Assembly: GCA_945787435.1 (NCBI GenBank)
Contig: CALZHX010000311.1
Coordinates: forward strand, 1 to 22,437
DNA length: 22,437 nt
Reading direction: 5' to 3'
From: an uncultured Woeseiaceae bacterium
GTDB lineage: Bacteria > Pseudomonadota > Gammaproteobacteria > Steroidobacterales > Woeseiaceae
A program made the position numbers and the translations under genes. The notes under the pieces were generated by a model, which worked only from the letters and a program-made list of their open reading frames with translations, made no database searches and had not been told where the DNA came from. Below are positions 1 to 8,172 of the stretch, one piece after another (the first letter of the stretch is position 1; each line of letters begins with the position of its first letter).

Positions 1-1
1 A

Positions 2-94
2 AATGTGGCGTTTCGCGGGCAAATGCCCCGTGAATCCAAGTCTACGGCGGCAGATGATAACAAGCGGGACGAGCCCCGCAATATGGCTGAATAA
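2..94 (+). CDS. Possible 3' end of an upstream gene (partial, unidentified)
   Basis: The second forward frame is open from the window edge to a TAA at 92-94, giving about 30 residues of a very hydrophilic tail rich in Arg, Lys, Asp and Glu and ending in Asn-Met-Ala-Glu. I do not recognise it. It could be the C-terminus of a gene reading into the window, or chance. In pseudomonads and relatives pilM is usually divergent from ponA (PBP1A), but no minus-strand start resembling ponA is visible in the first 290 bases. A minus-strand frame is also open here without any credible start codon. Confidence is low because the piece is so short. Confidence 0.22.
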   Translation, partial: NVAFRGQMPRESKSTAADDNKRDEPRNMAE

Positions 95-200
95 GTAGTG
101 TCTCCGGGTCCTACCTCCGGTGTACCGACCAGTTCACGGAATATGCCAGGCGTGCAACTTACTATACGGATCGCGGGATCGTGAACAAAGTCACGTTTTA

Positions 201-229
201 TTTAACATTTTGTTGATATATAGTTAAAT
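201..229 (+). promoter_or_regulatory. AT-rich candidate promoter/operator upstream of pilM
   Basis: This is the only strongly AT-rich stretch before pilM. It contains an inverted pair TTTAAC (201-206) and GTTAAA (223-228) flanking a TATAGT (219-224) that could be a sigma-70 -10 box. The -35 match is poor, and a reading with TTTAAC as -35 and TTAAAT (224-229) as -10 at a 17-base spacer is equally possible. Just upstream, GTGA-N6-TCAC (181-194) is a small perfect palindrome. Placed about 60 bases before the first gene of a five-gene operon, this is the natural place for its promoter. The assignment is inference. Confidence 0.35.
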
Positions 230-290
230 CGAATTGCTGAGGCCAAGACTACATTTGCTTCGCAACTTACCGACTTGAAAGGAAAAATAC

Positions 291-1352
291 GTGTTATTCG
301 GCAAAAAATCTCAACCACTGTTGGGCCTCGACATAACGACGTCTTCGGTCAAGCTGATTGAGCTTTCCCAAAGCGGAAAGCGCTTTCGCGTCGAGTCCTA
401 CTCTGCGGAGCCCACCCCACCAAGTTCGGTCAGTGAAAAGGCGATTGTCGATGCCAAGGCCGTCGGTGAGGCTATTCGTCGTGCCGTCAAACGCGCTGGC
501 GCCAAAGCGACCGATGTCGCTGTGGCCATCAGCGGCGACGCGGCCATCACCAAGGTCATCCAGATGCCTTCGAGCCTGTCCGAGAGAGACCTCGAAGGCC
601 AGGTCGAAATTCAGGCTGACCAGTACATTCCGTTCCCGATGGAAGAAGTCAGTTTTGACTACGAAATCGTCGGTCCTAATGAAAAGGACCCGGAACTTTT
701 GGATGTGCTCCTCGTAGCGACACGTACCGACAATGTCGAGCAACGCGAGTCAGCCGTCAACGCGGCAGGACTGGCGACGCACGTCGTCGACGTCGAGGCG
801 TTTGCGCTCGAGAATGCCTGTCAGCTCCTGAGCCACCAGATTCCGGATAGCGGCATGGGACAGTCTGTTGCCGTTGTCGATATTGGCGCCAGCAGCACGA
901 CGTTCAGTGTCCTTGCAGACCTTAAAGTTATCTATACGCGTGATTTCAACTTCGGCGGGCAACAGCTCACCGAGGAAATCATGCGGACCTACGGCCTGTC
1001 GATGGAAGATGCCGGTCGCGCCAAGAAACAGGGTGGCCTGCCGAGTAACTACCAGCCGGAAGTACTCGAGCCGTTCATTGACGACATGACCCAGCAAGTT
1101 AGTCGCTCGTTGCAGTTCTACCTGGCATCAGGTGGCGGTCGCGAGCAACCCGATATGATTCTGGTATGCGGTGGGTGCGCCAATATCCCGGGCATCGCTG
1201 ACGTAATCTCCAGTCGCGTCGGTATCCCGACCGAGATTGGTGATCCGCTGGGCCAGATGAAAATTTCATCAAAAGCCAAATCGCAGGGAGTGCACAAAGA
1301 TGCGACAGCACTTCTCACCGCGTGTGGTCTTGCACTGAGGAGCTTTGACTAA
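291..1352 (+). CDS. pilM: Type IV pilus assembly protein PilM
   Basis: PilM is the cytoplasmic actin-like ATPase of the type IV pilus alignment complex; it binds the N-terminal tail of PilN. The 353-residue length is normal. Actin/FtsA-fold signatures are present: an N-terminal phosphate-1 loop (LGLDITTSSVKLIEL, about residues 11-25), phosphate-2 VDIGAS at 196-201, and an adenosine motif with GG..NIPG at 294-300. The start is GTG, preceded by GAAAGGA at 277-283 with about 7 bases of spacing, which supports this start over internal ones. The stop overlaps the pilN start by one base (TAATG), so translation is probably coupled. First gene of pilMNOPQ. Confidence 0.97.
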   Translation: MLFGKKSQPLLGLDITTSSVKLIELSQSGKRFRVESYSAEPTPPSSVSEKAIVDAKAVGEAIRRAVKRAGAKATDVAVAISGDAAITKVIQMPSSLSERDLEGQVEIQADQYIPFPMEEVSFDYEIVGPNEKDPELLDVLLVATRTDNVEQRESAVNAAGLATHVVDVEAFALENACQLLSHQIPDSGMGQSVAVVDIGASSTTFSVLADLKVIYTRDFNFGGQQLTEEIMRTYGLSMEDAGRAKKQGGLPSNYQPEVLEPFIDDMTQQVSRSLQFYLASGGGREQPDMILVCGGCANIPGIADVISSRVGIPTEIGDPLGQMKISSKAKSQGVHKDATALLTACGLALRSFD

Positions 1353-1921
1353 TGCCACGTATTAATCTACTCCCATGGCGCGAGGCTGAGCGCAAGAGAC
1401 GCCAACGAGATTTCGGTGTTGCCCTGGCCGGTGGTGCCGTTTCTGCAATTGGCGTGGTTCTCCTGACCATGTTTGCATTCTCGCAAATGATCTCGAACCA
1501 GGAAGCGCGCAATCAGCGTCTGACGAATGAGATCGCCGAACTGCAGAAGAGCATTACAGAGATTGACGGCCTGGAGCGGCAGAAAGAACGCCTGCTGGCG
1601 CGCATGGAGATCATTGAGCAGCTGCAGGAAAGCCGCCCTGAAATCGTCCACCTTTTTGACGAGGTTGCCCGACAAATGCCGGAAGGCGTTTATCTGACAG
1701 GCCTTAAACAGACTGGTGCGCGCGTAGAGGTTCGCGGCGTTGCGCAGTCAAGCACACGTGTATCGGCACTGATGCGTCAGATCGACTCTTCAGATTGGAT
1801 GAGCGACCCCGAGGTTGATCGCGTTGAGACGACACAGTCGGGCAACTCCCGGCAAGCAGAGTTCGTTGTGTACCTGAGGCAGGAATCGCAGGGTAGCGAT
1901 GACGAGGAGATGCTGCCATGA
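1352..1921 (+). CDS. pilN: Type IV pilus inner-membrane protein PilN
   Basis: PilN links cytoplasmic PilM to periplasmic PilO. Its diagnostic N-terminal motif INLLPWR lies at residues 4-10, followed by a basic stretch, one membrane segment at about residues 24-46, a coiled-coil-like region to about residue 90 rich in Glu, Gln and Arg, and a small C-terminal periplasmic domain. The 189-residue length is typical. The start codon shares one base with the pilM stop, and the stop overlaps the pilO start as ATGA. The sequence supports a bitopic protein with a short cytoplasmic tail that docks into the PilM groove, as known for the family. Confidence 0.96.
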   Translation: MPRINLLPWREAERKRRQRDFGVALAGGAVSAIGVVLLTMFAFSQMISNQEARNQRLTNEIAELQKSITEIDGLERQKERLLARMEIIEQLQESRPEIVHLFDEVARQMPEGVYLTGLKQTGARVEVRGVAQSSTRVSALMRQIDSSDWMSDPEVDRVETTQSGNSRQAEFVVYLRQESQGSDDEEMLP

Positions 1922-2517
1922 ACGTCGTTGACGAACTAAGAAGTTTAGATGTAAATGACGTTGGCCGCTGGCCCCTGTTATTCCGTGCTGCAGTTATTTT
2001 TATCGTATTTATTGCGGTGGTTGGTGCGGGCATCTGGTTCACCATCATCGAGAACAGGTTGCCGGAATTACAGCGAGCCCAGGAGGATGAATCGACACTG
2101 CGGGTGACCTTTGAGAACAAGCAGCGCAAGGCAGCCAACTACGATGCCTACAAGGCGCAGCTTGCGCAGATCGAACAGTCATTTGGCACGATGTTGCGCC
2201 AGCTTCCGGGTGAGACTGAAATCCCCAGCCTGATCGTCGACGTATCGCAGACGGGCCTGGCATCAGGGTTGCAGGAAAAACTGTTCCAGCCGCAACCCGA
2301 GATTCCGCGTGACTTCTACGCCGAGAAGCCGATCAAGATTCGTCTTTCCGGTGGTTATCACGAGATCGCAAATTTCGTGAGTGGTGTCGCGGCTTTGCCA
2401 CGAATCGTAACTCTGCATGACATCAACATTACGCCCGAAGGGCAGGACAGCTTCGATAAACTGAGTCTTGAAGTTACCGCCCAAACGTATCGTTACCTGG
2501 ACGAGGAGGCGGACTGA
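1918..2517 (+). CDS. pilO: Type IV pilus inner-membrane protein PilO
   Basis: PilO pairs with PilN through matching coiled coils and ferredoxin-like periplasmic domains, and anchors PilP. The 199-residue protein has a short cytoplasmic N-terminus, a single strong membrane helix at about residues 20-44, a charged helical stretch at about 48-85 and a mixed alpha/beta C-terminal domain containing the family-typical segment PIKIRLSGGYHEIANFVS. It starts inside the pilN stop (ATGA) and its stop overlaps the pilP start (TGATG). Order and size match pilO of Pseudomonas and Xanthomonas. Confidence 0.96.
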   Translation: MNVVDELRSLDVNDVGRWPLLFRAAVIFIVFIAVVGAGIWFTIIENRLPELQRAQEDESTLRVTFENKQRKAANYDAYKAQLAQIEQSFGTMLRQLPGETEIPSLIVDVSQTGLASGLQEKLFQPQPEIPRDFYAEKPIKIRLSGGYHEIANFVSGVAALPRIVTLHDINITPEGQDSFDKLSLEVTAQTYRYLDEEAD

Positions 2518-3047
2518 TGGATGCTGCCCGCAAATTTCGCAATAGCCTGATTTTGGCTGCAGCGCTGCTTGGCGTCGCCGCCTGCGGTGGTGACATGGAC
2601 GATCTCGATCAGTACGTCAACGAGGTTAAGTCACGGCCAGGTGGTCGCATTGAACCGCTGCCCGAAGTCAAACTGTATGAAGTTTTCCCTTACGTTGCCG
2701 ATGCGCAAGGCGTGCGCTCGCCATTTGTGCCGGATACGCCGCAGGTTGCAACAGCCGGTCCTGGTGGTGGAGTCGGACCTGATCCAAAGCGCAGCCAGGA
2801 GTTTCTCGAAGGTTTTCCACTGGATACGCTCAGCATGGTCGGGACGCTGTATATCGGCGAGACGATGTACGGACTCGTACAAACATCTGACGGTTTGATT
2901 CACCGCGTCGTGCCGGGCAACTACCTCGGTCAGAACGACGGACGGATCAATATTATTAACGAATCTGAAATTGAACTTGTTGAAATCATCTCTGACGGGA
3001 TTGGCGGATATATAGAGAGAGATGCCGCCATTAGTCTTTCGGACTGA
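2517..3047 (+). CDS. pilP: Type IV pilus inner-membrane lipoprotein PilP
   Basis: PilP connects the PilN/PilO pair to the N0 domain of the PilQ secretin. The N-terminus is a clear lipoprotein signal: a basic start, a hydrophobic core and a V-A-A-C lipobox with Cys23 as the acylated residue. The residue after Cys is Gly, followed by Gly and Asp. The segment with RSPFVPD in the first half and the C-terminal beta-rich region with MVGTLYIG, VHRVV-like and PGNYLGQNDGRI motifs are typical of PilP (HR domain). At 176 residues it is normal length. It overlaps the end of pilO and ends 28 bases before the chosen pilQ start. Confidence 0.96.
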   Translation: MDAARKFRNSLILAAALLGVAACGGDMDDLDQYVNEVKSRPGGRIEPLPEVKLYEVFPYVADAQGVRSPFVPDTPQVATAGPGGGVGPDPKRSQEFLEGFPLDTLSMVGTLYIGETMYGLVQTSDGLIHRVVPGNYLGQNDGRINIINESEIELVEIISDGIGGYIERDAAISLSD

Positions 3048-3062
3048 TGCCTGAATGGAACT

Positions 3063-3067
3063 GGGAG
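3063..3067 (+). promoter_or_regulatory. Ribosome binding site deciding the pilQ start
   Basis: GGGAG at 3063-3067 sits 8 bases before ATG 3076. The longer open frame starting at ATG 3055 has no such site before it, so 3076 is preferred as the pilQ initiation codon. Confidence 0.6.
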
Positions 3068-3075
3068 TAATTGGA

Positions 3076-5268
3076 ATGATGCTCAAAATCAAACAGTCGG
3101 TCGCACGCAGCATAGTGCTGAAAATGACCGCAATAGCACAGGTCGCGCTCCTGTTGTTTGCGGTATCTGCCGCAAACGCACAGGAAGGCAACCGGTTGCA
3201 GGACATTCAGGTTCAGAGTCTGCCCGGTGAGCGCGTGGAGCTGAAATTGATCATGAGTGGGACGGCCCCTGAGCCGCTCGCATTCACGATCGAGGACCCG
3301 GCACGCATCGCGCTTGACCTGCCCGGTACCACTCTTGGTCTCACGTCGCGCCGTCGTGACGTCAATCTCGGTCCGCTGGACACGGTGTTGACGGCAGAAG
3401 CGAATGGCCGCACACGTGTTGTACTGAACCTCGATTCGATGGTCTCGTACGAGACTCGCGCCAGCGGTAATACGGTAACGATTACGCTCGGCGACGGCGA
3501 AGACTACAGCGCTGGAACCACCCAGTTCGCCAGCAATGTTGTTTCGCAGCAGTCCTACTCGAGCTCTGGTTCTGGTCGTGAGATTACGGGCGTTGATTTC
3601 CGTCGCACACGTGATGGCGGTGGTCGCGTTGTTGTGAACCTGACTGACGCGTCAACGCCGGTCGATATTCGCCAGGAAGGCGGTCGTGTTGTCGCGATCT
3701 TTAAGGACACTGACTTGCCGGCGGAGCTGATGCGTCGCCTTGATGTCATGGACTTTGCGACACCGGTTACGACCGTAGACACCTTGCGGACGAATCTCGA
3801 CACACGCATAGTTATTTCGGCTGAAGGCAAGTATGAGCAGCTTGCGTACCAGTCGGACAACGAGTTCACCATTGAGATCAACCCGTCGGCAGCGGAGTCT
3901 GAAGAAGGCTCGAACCTGTTCTCGGAGTCCAAAGAATACGAAGGTCAGCGCCTGACGCTGAACTTCCAGGACATCGAGACACGTGCTGTACTGCAGCTGC
4001 TCGCTGAGACGTCCGGCCGCAATATCGTTGTTTCTGACACGGTGCAGGGCAACGTCACGCTGCGTCTTCGCAACGTACCGTGGGACCAGGCGCTGGATAT
4101 TGTCATGACGACGAAGGGTCTGGATATGCGCCAGAACGGCAATGTCATCATCGTTGCGCCGGCTGAGGAGATCGCGGCTCGTGAAACGGCTGATCTCGAA
4201 GCGCAGCAGGCTATCGCCGAACTCGAACCGCTTTATTCCGAGTTCTTGCAAGTTAACTACGCGAAAGCTGGCGATCTTGCAGGCCTCATTAGCGGAGATG
4301 GAGGCAGTGGTAACACGATGTTGTCGGAGCGCGGCAGTATTGCCGTCGATGATCGCACCAACACGTTGTTGGTACAGGATACAGCAGAGCGTCTGCAGGA
4401 CATGCGTCGCATGGTTTCGACGCTCGATGTACCTATCAAGCAGGTGCTGATCGAGTCGCGCATCGTTGTCGTCAATGATGACTTTAGCCGCGACCTCGGT
4501 ATTCGCCTTGGTGTTACCGCGCTGAATGAAAATAGCGCCGGCGACGGTGGTCAGTTCATCTCAGGCACTGGCACCGGTACGGATACGATGGTGAACTCGG
4601 CAATAGACAACCTGGGTGATCCGGCGAACGGCACAATCTTCCCGGTCCAGGTTCCGCAGCTGGGTAATCGCTATAACGTGAACGTACCCATCGCCGATGC
4701 GGCTGGCCGATTCGCACTTGCGGTTCTCGAAAATGACTTCCTTGTTGATCTTGAGCTGACAGCTCTCGAAGCTGAAGGTCGCGGCGAGATCGTTTCGACA
4801 CCGCGCGTCATTACCGCGAACCAGAAAGAGGCCCGTATCGAGCAGGGTGTGGAAATCCCATATCAGCAATCAGCTTCTTCAGGTGCTACGACAGTGCAGT
4901 TCAAGAAAGCTGTGCTGAGTCTGACGGTTACGCCGCAGATTACGCCGGACAACAACATCATCATGGATCTTGCAGTTCACAAGGACAACGTCGGCGACAT
5001 CATCTCGACGGGTGGCCTTGGTGGCACGGTGCCAAGTATCGATACCCGCGCGGTAGAGACCCAGGTGCTCGTTTCTGATGGGCAGACGGTTGTTCTTGGC
5101 GGTATTTACGAGACAGAGCGTCGCGAGACGATCAAGAAGGTCCCGTTCCTTGGTGATATCCCTGTCCTTGGTGTCCTGTTTAAGAGCAAACAGCGCATCG
5201 ACAACAAGGCTGAGTTGCTTATCTTCGTAACCCCGAGGATCCTTGAGGAAGGCTCAAGCATCTACTAA
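3076..5268 (+). CDS. pilQ: Type IV pilus secretin PilQ
   Basis: PilQ forms the outer-membrane channel through which the pilus passes. From the chosen start it has 730 residues, with a signal peptide ending near A-N-A|Q about 36 residues in. In order: two AMIN domains that bind peptidoglycan (about residues 40-135 and 165-270), a secretin/TonB short N-terminal (N0) domain (about 290-365, with LNFQDIETRAVLQLLAE), an N1/NolW domain (about 390-465) and the C-terminal secretin barrel (about 490-727). The secretin hallmarks SDGQTVVLGGIYE and VPFLGDIPVLGVLFK are intact. An upstream ATG at 3055 would add seven residues but lacks a ribosome binding site. A strong hairpin follows the stop. Confidence 0.97.
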   Translation: MMLKIKQSVARSIVLKMTAIAQVALLLFAVSAANAQEGNRLQDIQVQSLPGERVELKLIMSGTAPEPLAFTIEDPARIALDLPGTTLGLTSRRRDVNLGPLDTVLTAEANGRTRVVLNLDSMVSYETRASGNTVTITLGDGEDYSAGTTQFASNVVSQQSYSSSGSGREITGVDFRRTRDGGGRVVVNLTDASTPVDIRQEGGRVVAIFKDTDLPAELMRRLDVMDFATPVTTVDTLRTNLDTRIVISAEGKYEQLAYQSDNEFTIEINPSAAESEEGSNLFSESKEYEGQRLTLNFQDIETRAVLQLLAETSGRNIVVSDTVQGNVTLRLRNVPWDQALDIVMTTKGLDMRQNGNVIIVAPAEEIAARETADLEAQQAIAELEPLYSEFLQVNYAKAGDLAGLISGDGGSGNTMLSERGSIAVDDRTNTLLVQDTAERLQDMRRMVSTLDVPIKQVLIESRIVVVNDDFSRDLGIRLGVTALNENSAGDGGQFISGTGTGTDTMVNSAIDNLGDPANGTIFPVQVPQLGNRYNVNVPIADAAGRFALAVLENDFLVDLELTALEAEGRGEIVSTPRVITANQKEARIEQGVEIPYQQSASSGATTVQFKKAVLSLTVTPQITPDNNIIMDLAVHKDNVGDIISTGGLGGTVPSIDTRAVETQVLVSDGQTVVLGGIYETERRETIKKVPFLGDIPVLGVLFKSKQRIDNKAELLIFVTPRILEEGSSIY

Positions 5269-5291
5269 GCCGTCGCGAGGCAATCATTGAC

Positions 5292-5317
5292 GAAAGCCAA
5301 CCTTCGGGTTGGCTTTC
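5292..5317 (+). terminator. Hairpin terminator/attenuator after pilQ
   Basis: A perfect 11-bp stem (GAAAGCCAACC, 5292-5302, with GGTTGGCTTTC, 5307-5317) closes a TTCG loop, giving the very stable C(UUCG)G tetraloop. It lies 24 bases after the pilQ stop. The following U-tract is short (TTTCTCAT), so termination may be incomplete and some transcripts may continue into aroK, which starts 25 bases later and has no obvious separate promoter. Confidence 0.8.
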
Positions 5318-5341
5318 TCATATAGGCAAACCGTCGACACT

Positions 5342-5851
5342 ATGAAAAAACCACAAAACGTGTTCCTTATCGGTCCCATGGGGGCCGGCAAGTCAGCAGT
5401 CGGACGACAGCTCGCCCGCCTGTTACACCTGAATTTCATGGACAGTGACGACGAGATCGAGTCGCGTACCGGTGTCGACATTTCCTTCATATTCGAAAAA
5501 GAGGGTGAAGACGGGTTTCGCAAACGCGAGGCCAAGGTTATCGATGACCTGAGCAAGATTGAAGGCGTCGTTCTCGCCACCGGTGGCGGCGCCGTCATCA
5601 GCCCCCAGAACCGAAGCCACCTTGGCGCGCGCGGATTTGTTATCTACCTGTATACGACCGTCGATCAGCAGCTCGCGCGCACTCAGAGAGGCCGCGAACG
5701 CCCGCTGCTCGAGAGCGGTGACCGCCGTAAGATTCTTGAGGAGCTGATGGAGCAGCGCGACGTGCTTTACAGGGAAGTCGCGGACCTGATCATCGAGACA
5801 GATGGCCGCAAAGTGAGAGCGGTCGCTGACGAAATCCTGGATCGCCTCTGA
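5342..5851 (+). CDS. aroK: Shikimate kinase
   Basis: Phosphorylates shikimate to shikimate-3-phosphate with ATP, step five of the shikimate pathway. The 169-residue product has Walker A GPMGAGKS at 11-18, the shikimate/Mg-binding acidic pair D34 and D36 (DSD), an FRKRE element, the GGG motif (ATGGGAV) and the LID arginines in RGRERPLL. It aligns from its first residues with E. coli AroK (MAEKRNIFLVGPMG). An in-frame TTG at 5309 would extend the protein by 11 residues but falls inside the pilQ hairpin, so ATG 5342 is preferred. The Shine-Dalgarno sequence is weak. aroK following pilQ and preceding aroB is a conserved gammaproteobacterial order. Confidence 0.96.
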   Translation: MKKPQNVFLIGPMGAGKSAVGRQLARLLHLNFMDSDDEIESRTGVDISFIFEKEGEDGFRKREAKVIDDLSKIEGVVLATGGGAVISPQNRSHLGARGFVIYLYTTVDQQLARTQRGRERPLLESGDRRKILEELMEQRDVLYREVADLIIETDGRKVRAVADEILDRL

Positions 5852-5854
5852 CGA

Positions 5855-5947
5855 AGGGGCCTCGCAGTCGGCATGCTTTGTTATCTGCATGGCTCTCTGG
5901 CGCTGCGCTTTACTTCCGATAACAAACATCCCGCCCGCGAGGCCTTT
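5855..5947 (+). other. Long imperfect hairpin between aroK and aroB
   Basis: Almost the whole aroK-aroB gap folds on itself. GGCCTCGC (5858-5865) pairs with GCGAGGCC (5937-5944), extended by two G-U pairs and one A-U pair. TTTGTTATC (5877-5885) pairs perfectly with GATAACAAA (5918-5926), extended by ATG (5873-5875) with CAT (5927-5929) across a bulged C. Between these blocks GC-rich bases add further pairs (5869-5871 with 5931-5933). The apical loop is about 32 bases. The structure ends 16 bases before the aroB start, which has no clear Shine-Dalgarno sequence. It could be an RNA control element, an RNase III or processing site, a read-through terminator or a palindromic repeat unit. The function is not known. 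Confidence 0.7.
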
Positions 5948-5963
5948 CCGGTAATCTACGCGG

Positions 5964-7031
5964 ATGGACGCGCGCACCATCAACGTCGAACTCGGCGAGC
6001 GGAGTTACCCGATCGTCATCGGCAGTGAGTTGTTGGGTGGCAACTTCGACCTCAACGGCCACCTGGTCGACGGAGACTGCCTGATCGTCAGTAACGAAAC
6101 TGTCGCGCCACTGTACCTGGACAAGCTAAAGGCCAACCTGGCAGGCAGCGATATCAGGACGGTCGAATTGCCCGATGGCGAGCAGCACAAGACGATTGAA
6201 ACAGTCAATAAAGTGCTCGACGCGCTCGTCACTAGCGGCGCGAATCGGGACACGACCGTGATTGCATTGGGCGGTGGCGTCGTGGGCGACATTGCGGGTT
6301 TCGCGGCGGCTTGCTACATGCGCGGGGTTGCATTCATCCAGGTGCCGACTACGCTTCTCGCACAGGTTGACTCGTCGGTCGGAGGCAAGACCGGCGTCAA
6401 TCATCCGCAGGGCAAGAATCTGATTGGTGCATTTCACCAGCCACGAATCGTCCTCATCGACACGTCCACGCTGGCCACACTTCCCACCAGGGAGCTGCAG
6501 GCCGGTCTGGCCGAAGTCATCAAGTACGGCGCCATCACGGATGCCAGGTTTTTTGCATGGCTTGAGGAAAACATAGCCGCGCTGCTTGATCTGAATCCGG
6601 ATGCCGTCGCGTACGCCGTACAACGATCCTGCGAACTGAAGGCCGAAATCGTGGCTGAAGACGAGCACGAGGCCGGGCGGCGTGCCCTGCTGAATTTTGG
6701 CCATACATTCGGACACGCTATCGAGCACTGTCTCGGATACGGAAAGTGGCTGCACGGAGAGGCGGTTGCCGCCGGCATGGTGATGGCATCACAACTCAGC
6801 GGTATCGACAGCGTCGAGGTTAACCGCCTGGAAAACCTGCTGGTAGCGGCAGGGTTACCGGTAAAGCCGCCTGCTGTTGGCGCGCAGGCGATGCTCGATG
6901 CCATGGGAATGGACAAAAAGGTGTTGCAGAAGCAACTCCGGTTCGTGCTGCTTGAAAAGATTGGCAGCGCTCACGTGAGCAGCGATATCGATCGGTCGCT
7001 ACTGGAAAAGGTTCTCGAGGCCGCAAACTGA
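5964..7031 (+). CDS. aroB: 3-dehydroquinate synthase
   Basis: Converts DAHP to 3-dehydroquinate, step two of the shikimate pathway, using NAD and a divalent metal. At 355 residues it is normal length. Visible hallmarks are the N-terminal LGERSYPI, the substrate segment PDGEQHKT (70-77), the NAD-binding GGGVVGD (103-109), the block QVDSSVGGKTGVNHPQGKN, and metal ligands E184 (LAEVIKYG), H247 (NFGHTFGHAIE) and H264 (HGEAVAAGM). The start matches E. coli AroB in register. It lies 112 bases after aroK, behind the long hairpin, and its stop shares a base with the next start (TGATG), so the dNTPase downstream is probably translationally coupled. Confidence 0.97.
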   Translation: MDARTINVELGERSYPIVIGSELLGGNFDLNGHLVDGDCLIVSNETVAPLYLDKLKANLAGSDIRTVELPDGEQHKTIETVNKVLDALVTSGANRDTTVIALGGGVVGDIAGFAAACYMRGVAFIQVPTTLLAQVDSSVGGKTGVNHPQGKNLIGAFHQPRIVLIDTSTLATLPTRELQAGLAEVIKYGAITDARFFAWLEENIAALLDLNPDAVAYAVQRSCELKAEIVAEDEHEAGRRALLNFGHTFGHAIEHCLGYGKWLHGEAVAAGMVMASQLSGIDSVEVNRLENLLVAAGLPVKPPAVGAQAMLDAMGMDKKVLQKQLRFVLLEKIGSAHVSSDIDRSLLEKVLEAAN

Positions 7032-8161
7032 TGTCCGGACTTGCAGCGTATGCGGCCGATGAGGCACAAAGTCGGGGCCGGCGCTATGAAGAGCCTGCCG
7101 CGACATATCGTGGCGAATATCAGCGCGATCGCGACCGCATCATTCATTCCACCGCATTTCGCCGGCTTGTCTACAAAACGCAGGTGTTCGTCAATCACGA
7201 GGGTGACCTCTACCGAACGCGCCTGACTCATTCACTCGAGGTGTCGCAGGTTGGGCGCTCAGTTGCGGCGGCGTTGTCATTGAACGAACCACTGACCGAG
7301 GCGATCTGCCTGGCGCATGACCTCGGACATACGCCATTCGGCCACGCCGGGCAGGACGAGCTCAATGATTGCATGCGCGAGTTTGGCGGATTCGAACACA
7401 ATTTGCAGTCGCTCAGAGTGGTCGATGAGCTTGAGGCTAAATACGCGGAGTTCCCGGGGCTCAACCTGATGTTTGAAACCCGCGAGGGCATCCTCAAGCA
7501 CTGCTCGAAAGCGAATGCACGCGAACTGGGTGATATCGGGCAGCGATTTCTAAATCGTGACCAACCGGGGCTCGAGGCGCAGATTGCCAACATCGCCGAC
7601 GCGATTGCCTATAACAACCATGATGTCGACGATGGTATTCGCGCGGGTCTGCTCAGCATCGATCAACTTCGCAACCAGGCGCTGTTTGCTTCAGGTTACG
7701 AGGAGGTGCAGCGACGCTACCCGGACCTCGAGGATCGTCGGCTTATCTACGAGACGATCCGGCGCATGATTGGCACCGTTGTCACGGACCTGATCGAGAC
7801 GACACGGGCAAACATTGTGACGGCTGCACCACAATCTATTGATGACGTCAGGAAGGCAGGCAAGGTCCTGGTGTCTTTCTCGGACGAGGTCTATGAGCAG
7901 CACATCGCGTTGAAGCGTTTCCTGCAACAGCACCTCTATTCTCACGAGAAGAAGCTGGAGATGACAACGCGCGCACAGACCATCGTCCGCGAGCTGTTCG
8001 AGCTCTACTCGACGAACGTGAAGTTGCTGCCGGATGACTTTGCGCATCATGCCGCGAATGAGGACGAGCCAGGCCGGGCGAGGATCGTGGCCGACTATGT
8101 TGCGGGAATGACGGATCGCTACGCGATCGCAGAACATGAGCGGCTGCTCAGCGCAAAATGA
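7031..8161 (+). CDS. dgt: dGTP triphosphohydrolase-like protein (HD superfamily dNTPase)
   Basis: Dgt-type enzymes cleave dNTPs to the deoxynucleoside plus triphosphate and so help set dNTP pools; related proteins can need a dNTP activator. The 376-residue sequence has the HD-domain metal ligands H67 (RTRLTHSLE), H96-D97 (CLAHDLGHTPFGHAG) and D190 (IADAIAYNNHDVDDG). It is shorter than E. coli Dgt (about 505 residues) and fits the broader dGTPase-like type 2 family, so the exact substrate is uncertain. Its start overlaps the aroB stop. A 57-base gap with a candidate promoter separates it from pyrF. Location after aroB, where enterobacteria have damX, points to a non-enteric gammaproteobacterium. 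Confidence 0.92.
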   Translation: MSGLAAYAADEAQSRGRRYEEPAATYRGEYQRDRDRIIHSTAFRRLVYKTQVFVNHEGDLYRTRLTHSLEVSQVGRSVAAALSLNEPLTEAICLAHDLGHTPFGHAGQDELNDCMREFGGFEHNLQSLRVVDELEAKYAEFPGLNLMFETREGILKHCSKANARELGDIGQRFLNRDQPGLEAQIANIADAIAYNNHDVDDGIRAGLLSIDQLRNQALFASGYEEVQRRYPDLEDRRLIYETIRRMIGTVVTDLIETTRANIVTAAPQSIDDVRKAGKVLVSFSDEVYEQHIALKRFLQQHLYSHEKKLEMTTRAQTIVRELFELYSTNVKLLPDDFAHHAANEDEPGRARIVADYVAGMTDRYAIAEHERLLSAK

Positions 8162-8172
8162 GCTCGCGGCTC

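Noticed and set aside
3..80. Minus-strand open frame that might be the start of a divergent ponA
   Set aside because: Only a TTG is available, there is no ribosome binding site, and the translation lacks the basic-hydrophobic N-terminus of PBP1A.
102..120. Repeated CTCCGG around 103-120 as a possible terminator
   Set aside because: The two copies are direct, not inverted, so no stem forms, and no T-tract follows.
3652..4251. 199-codon minus-strand open frame within pilQ
   Set aside because: It lies opposite the conserved AMIN/N0 region of pilQ, shows no recognisable domain and is best explained by codon bias of the real gene.
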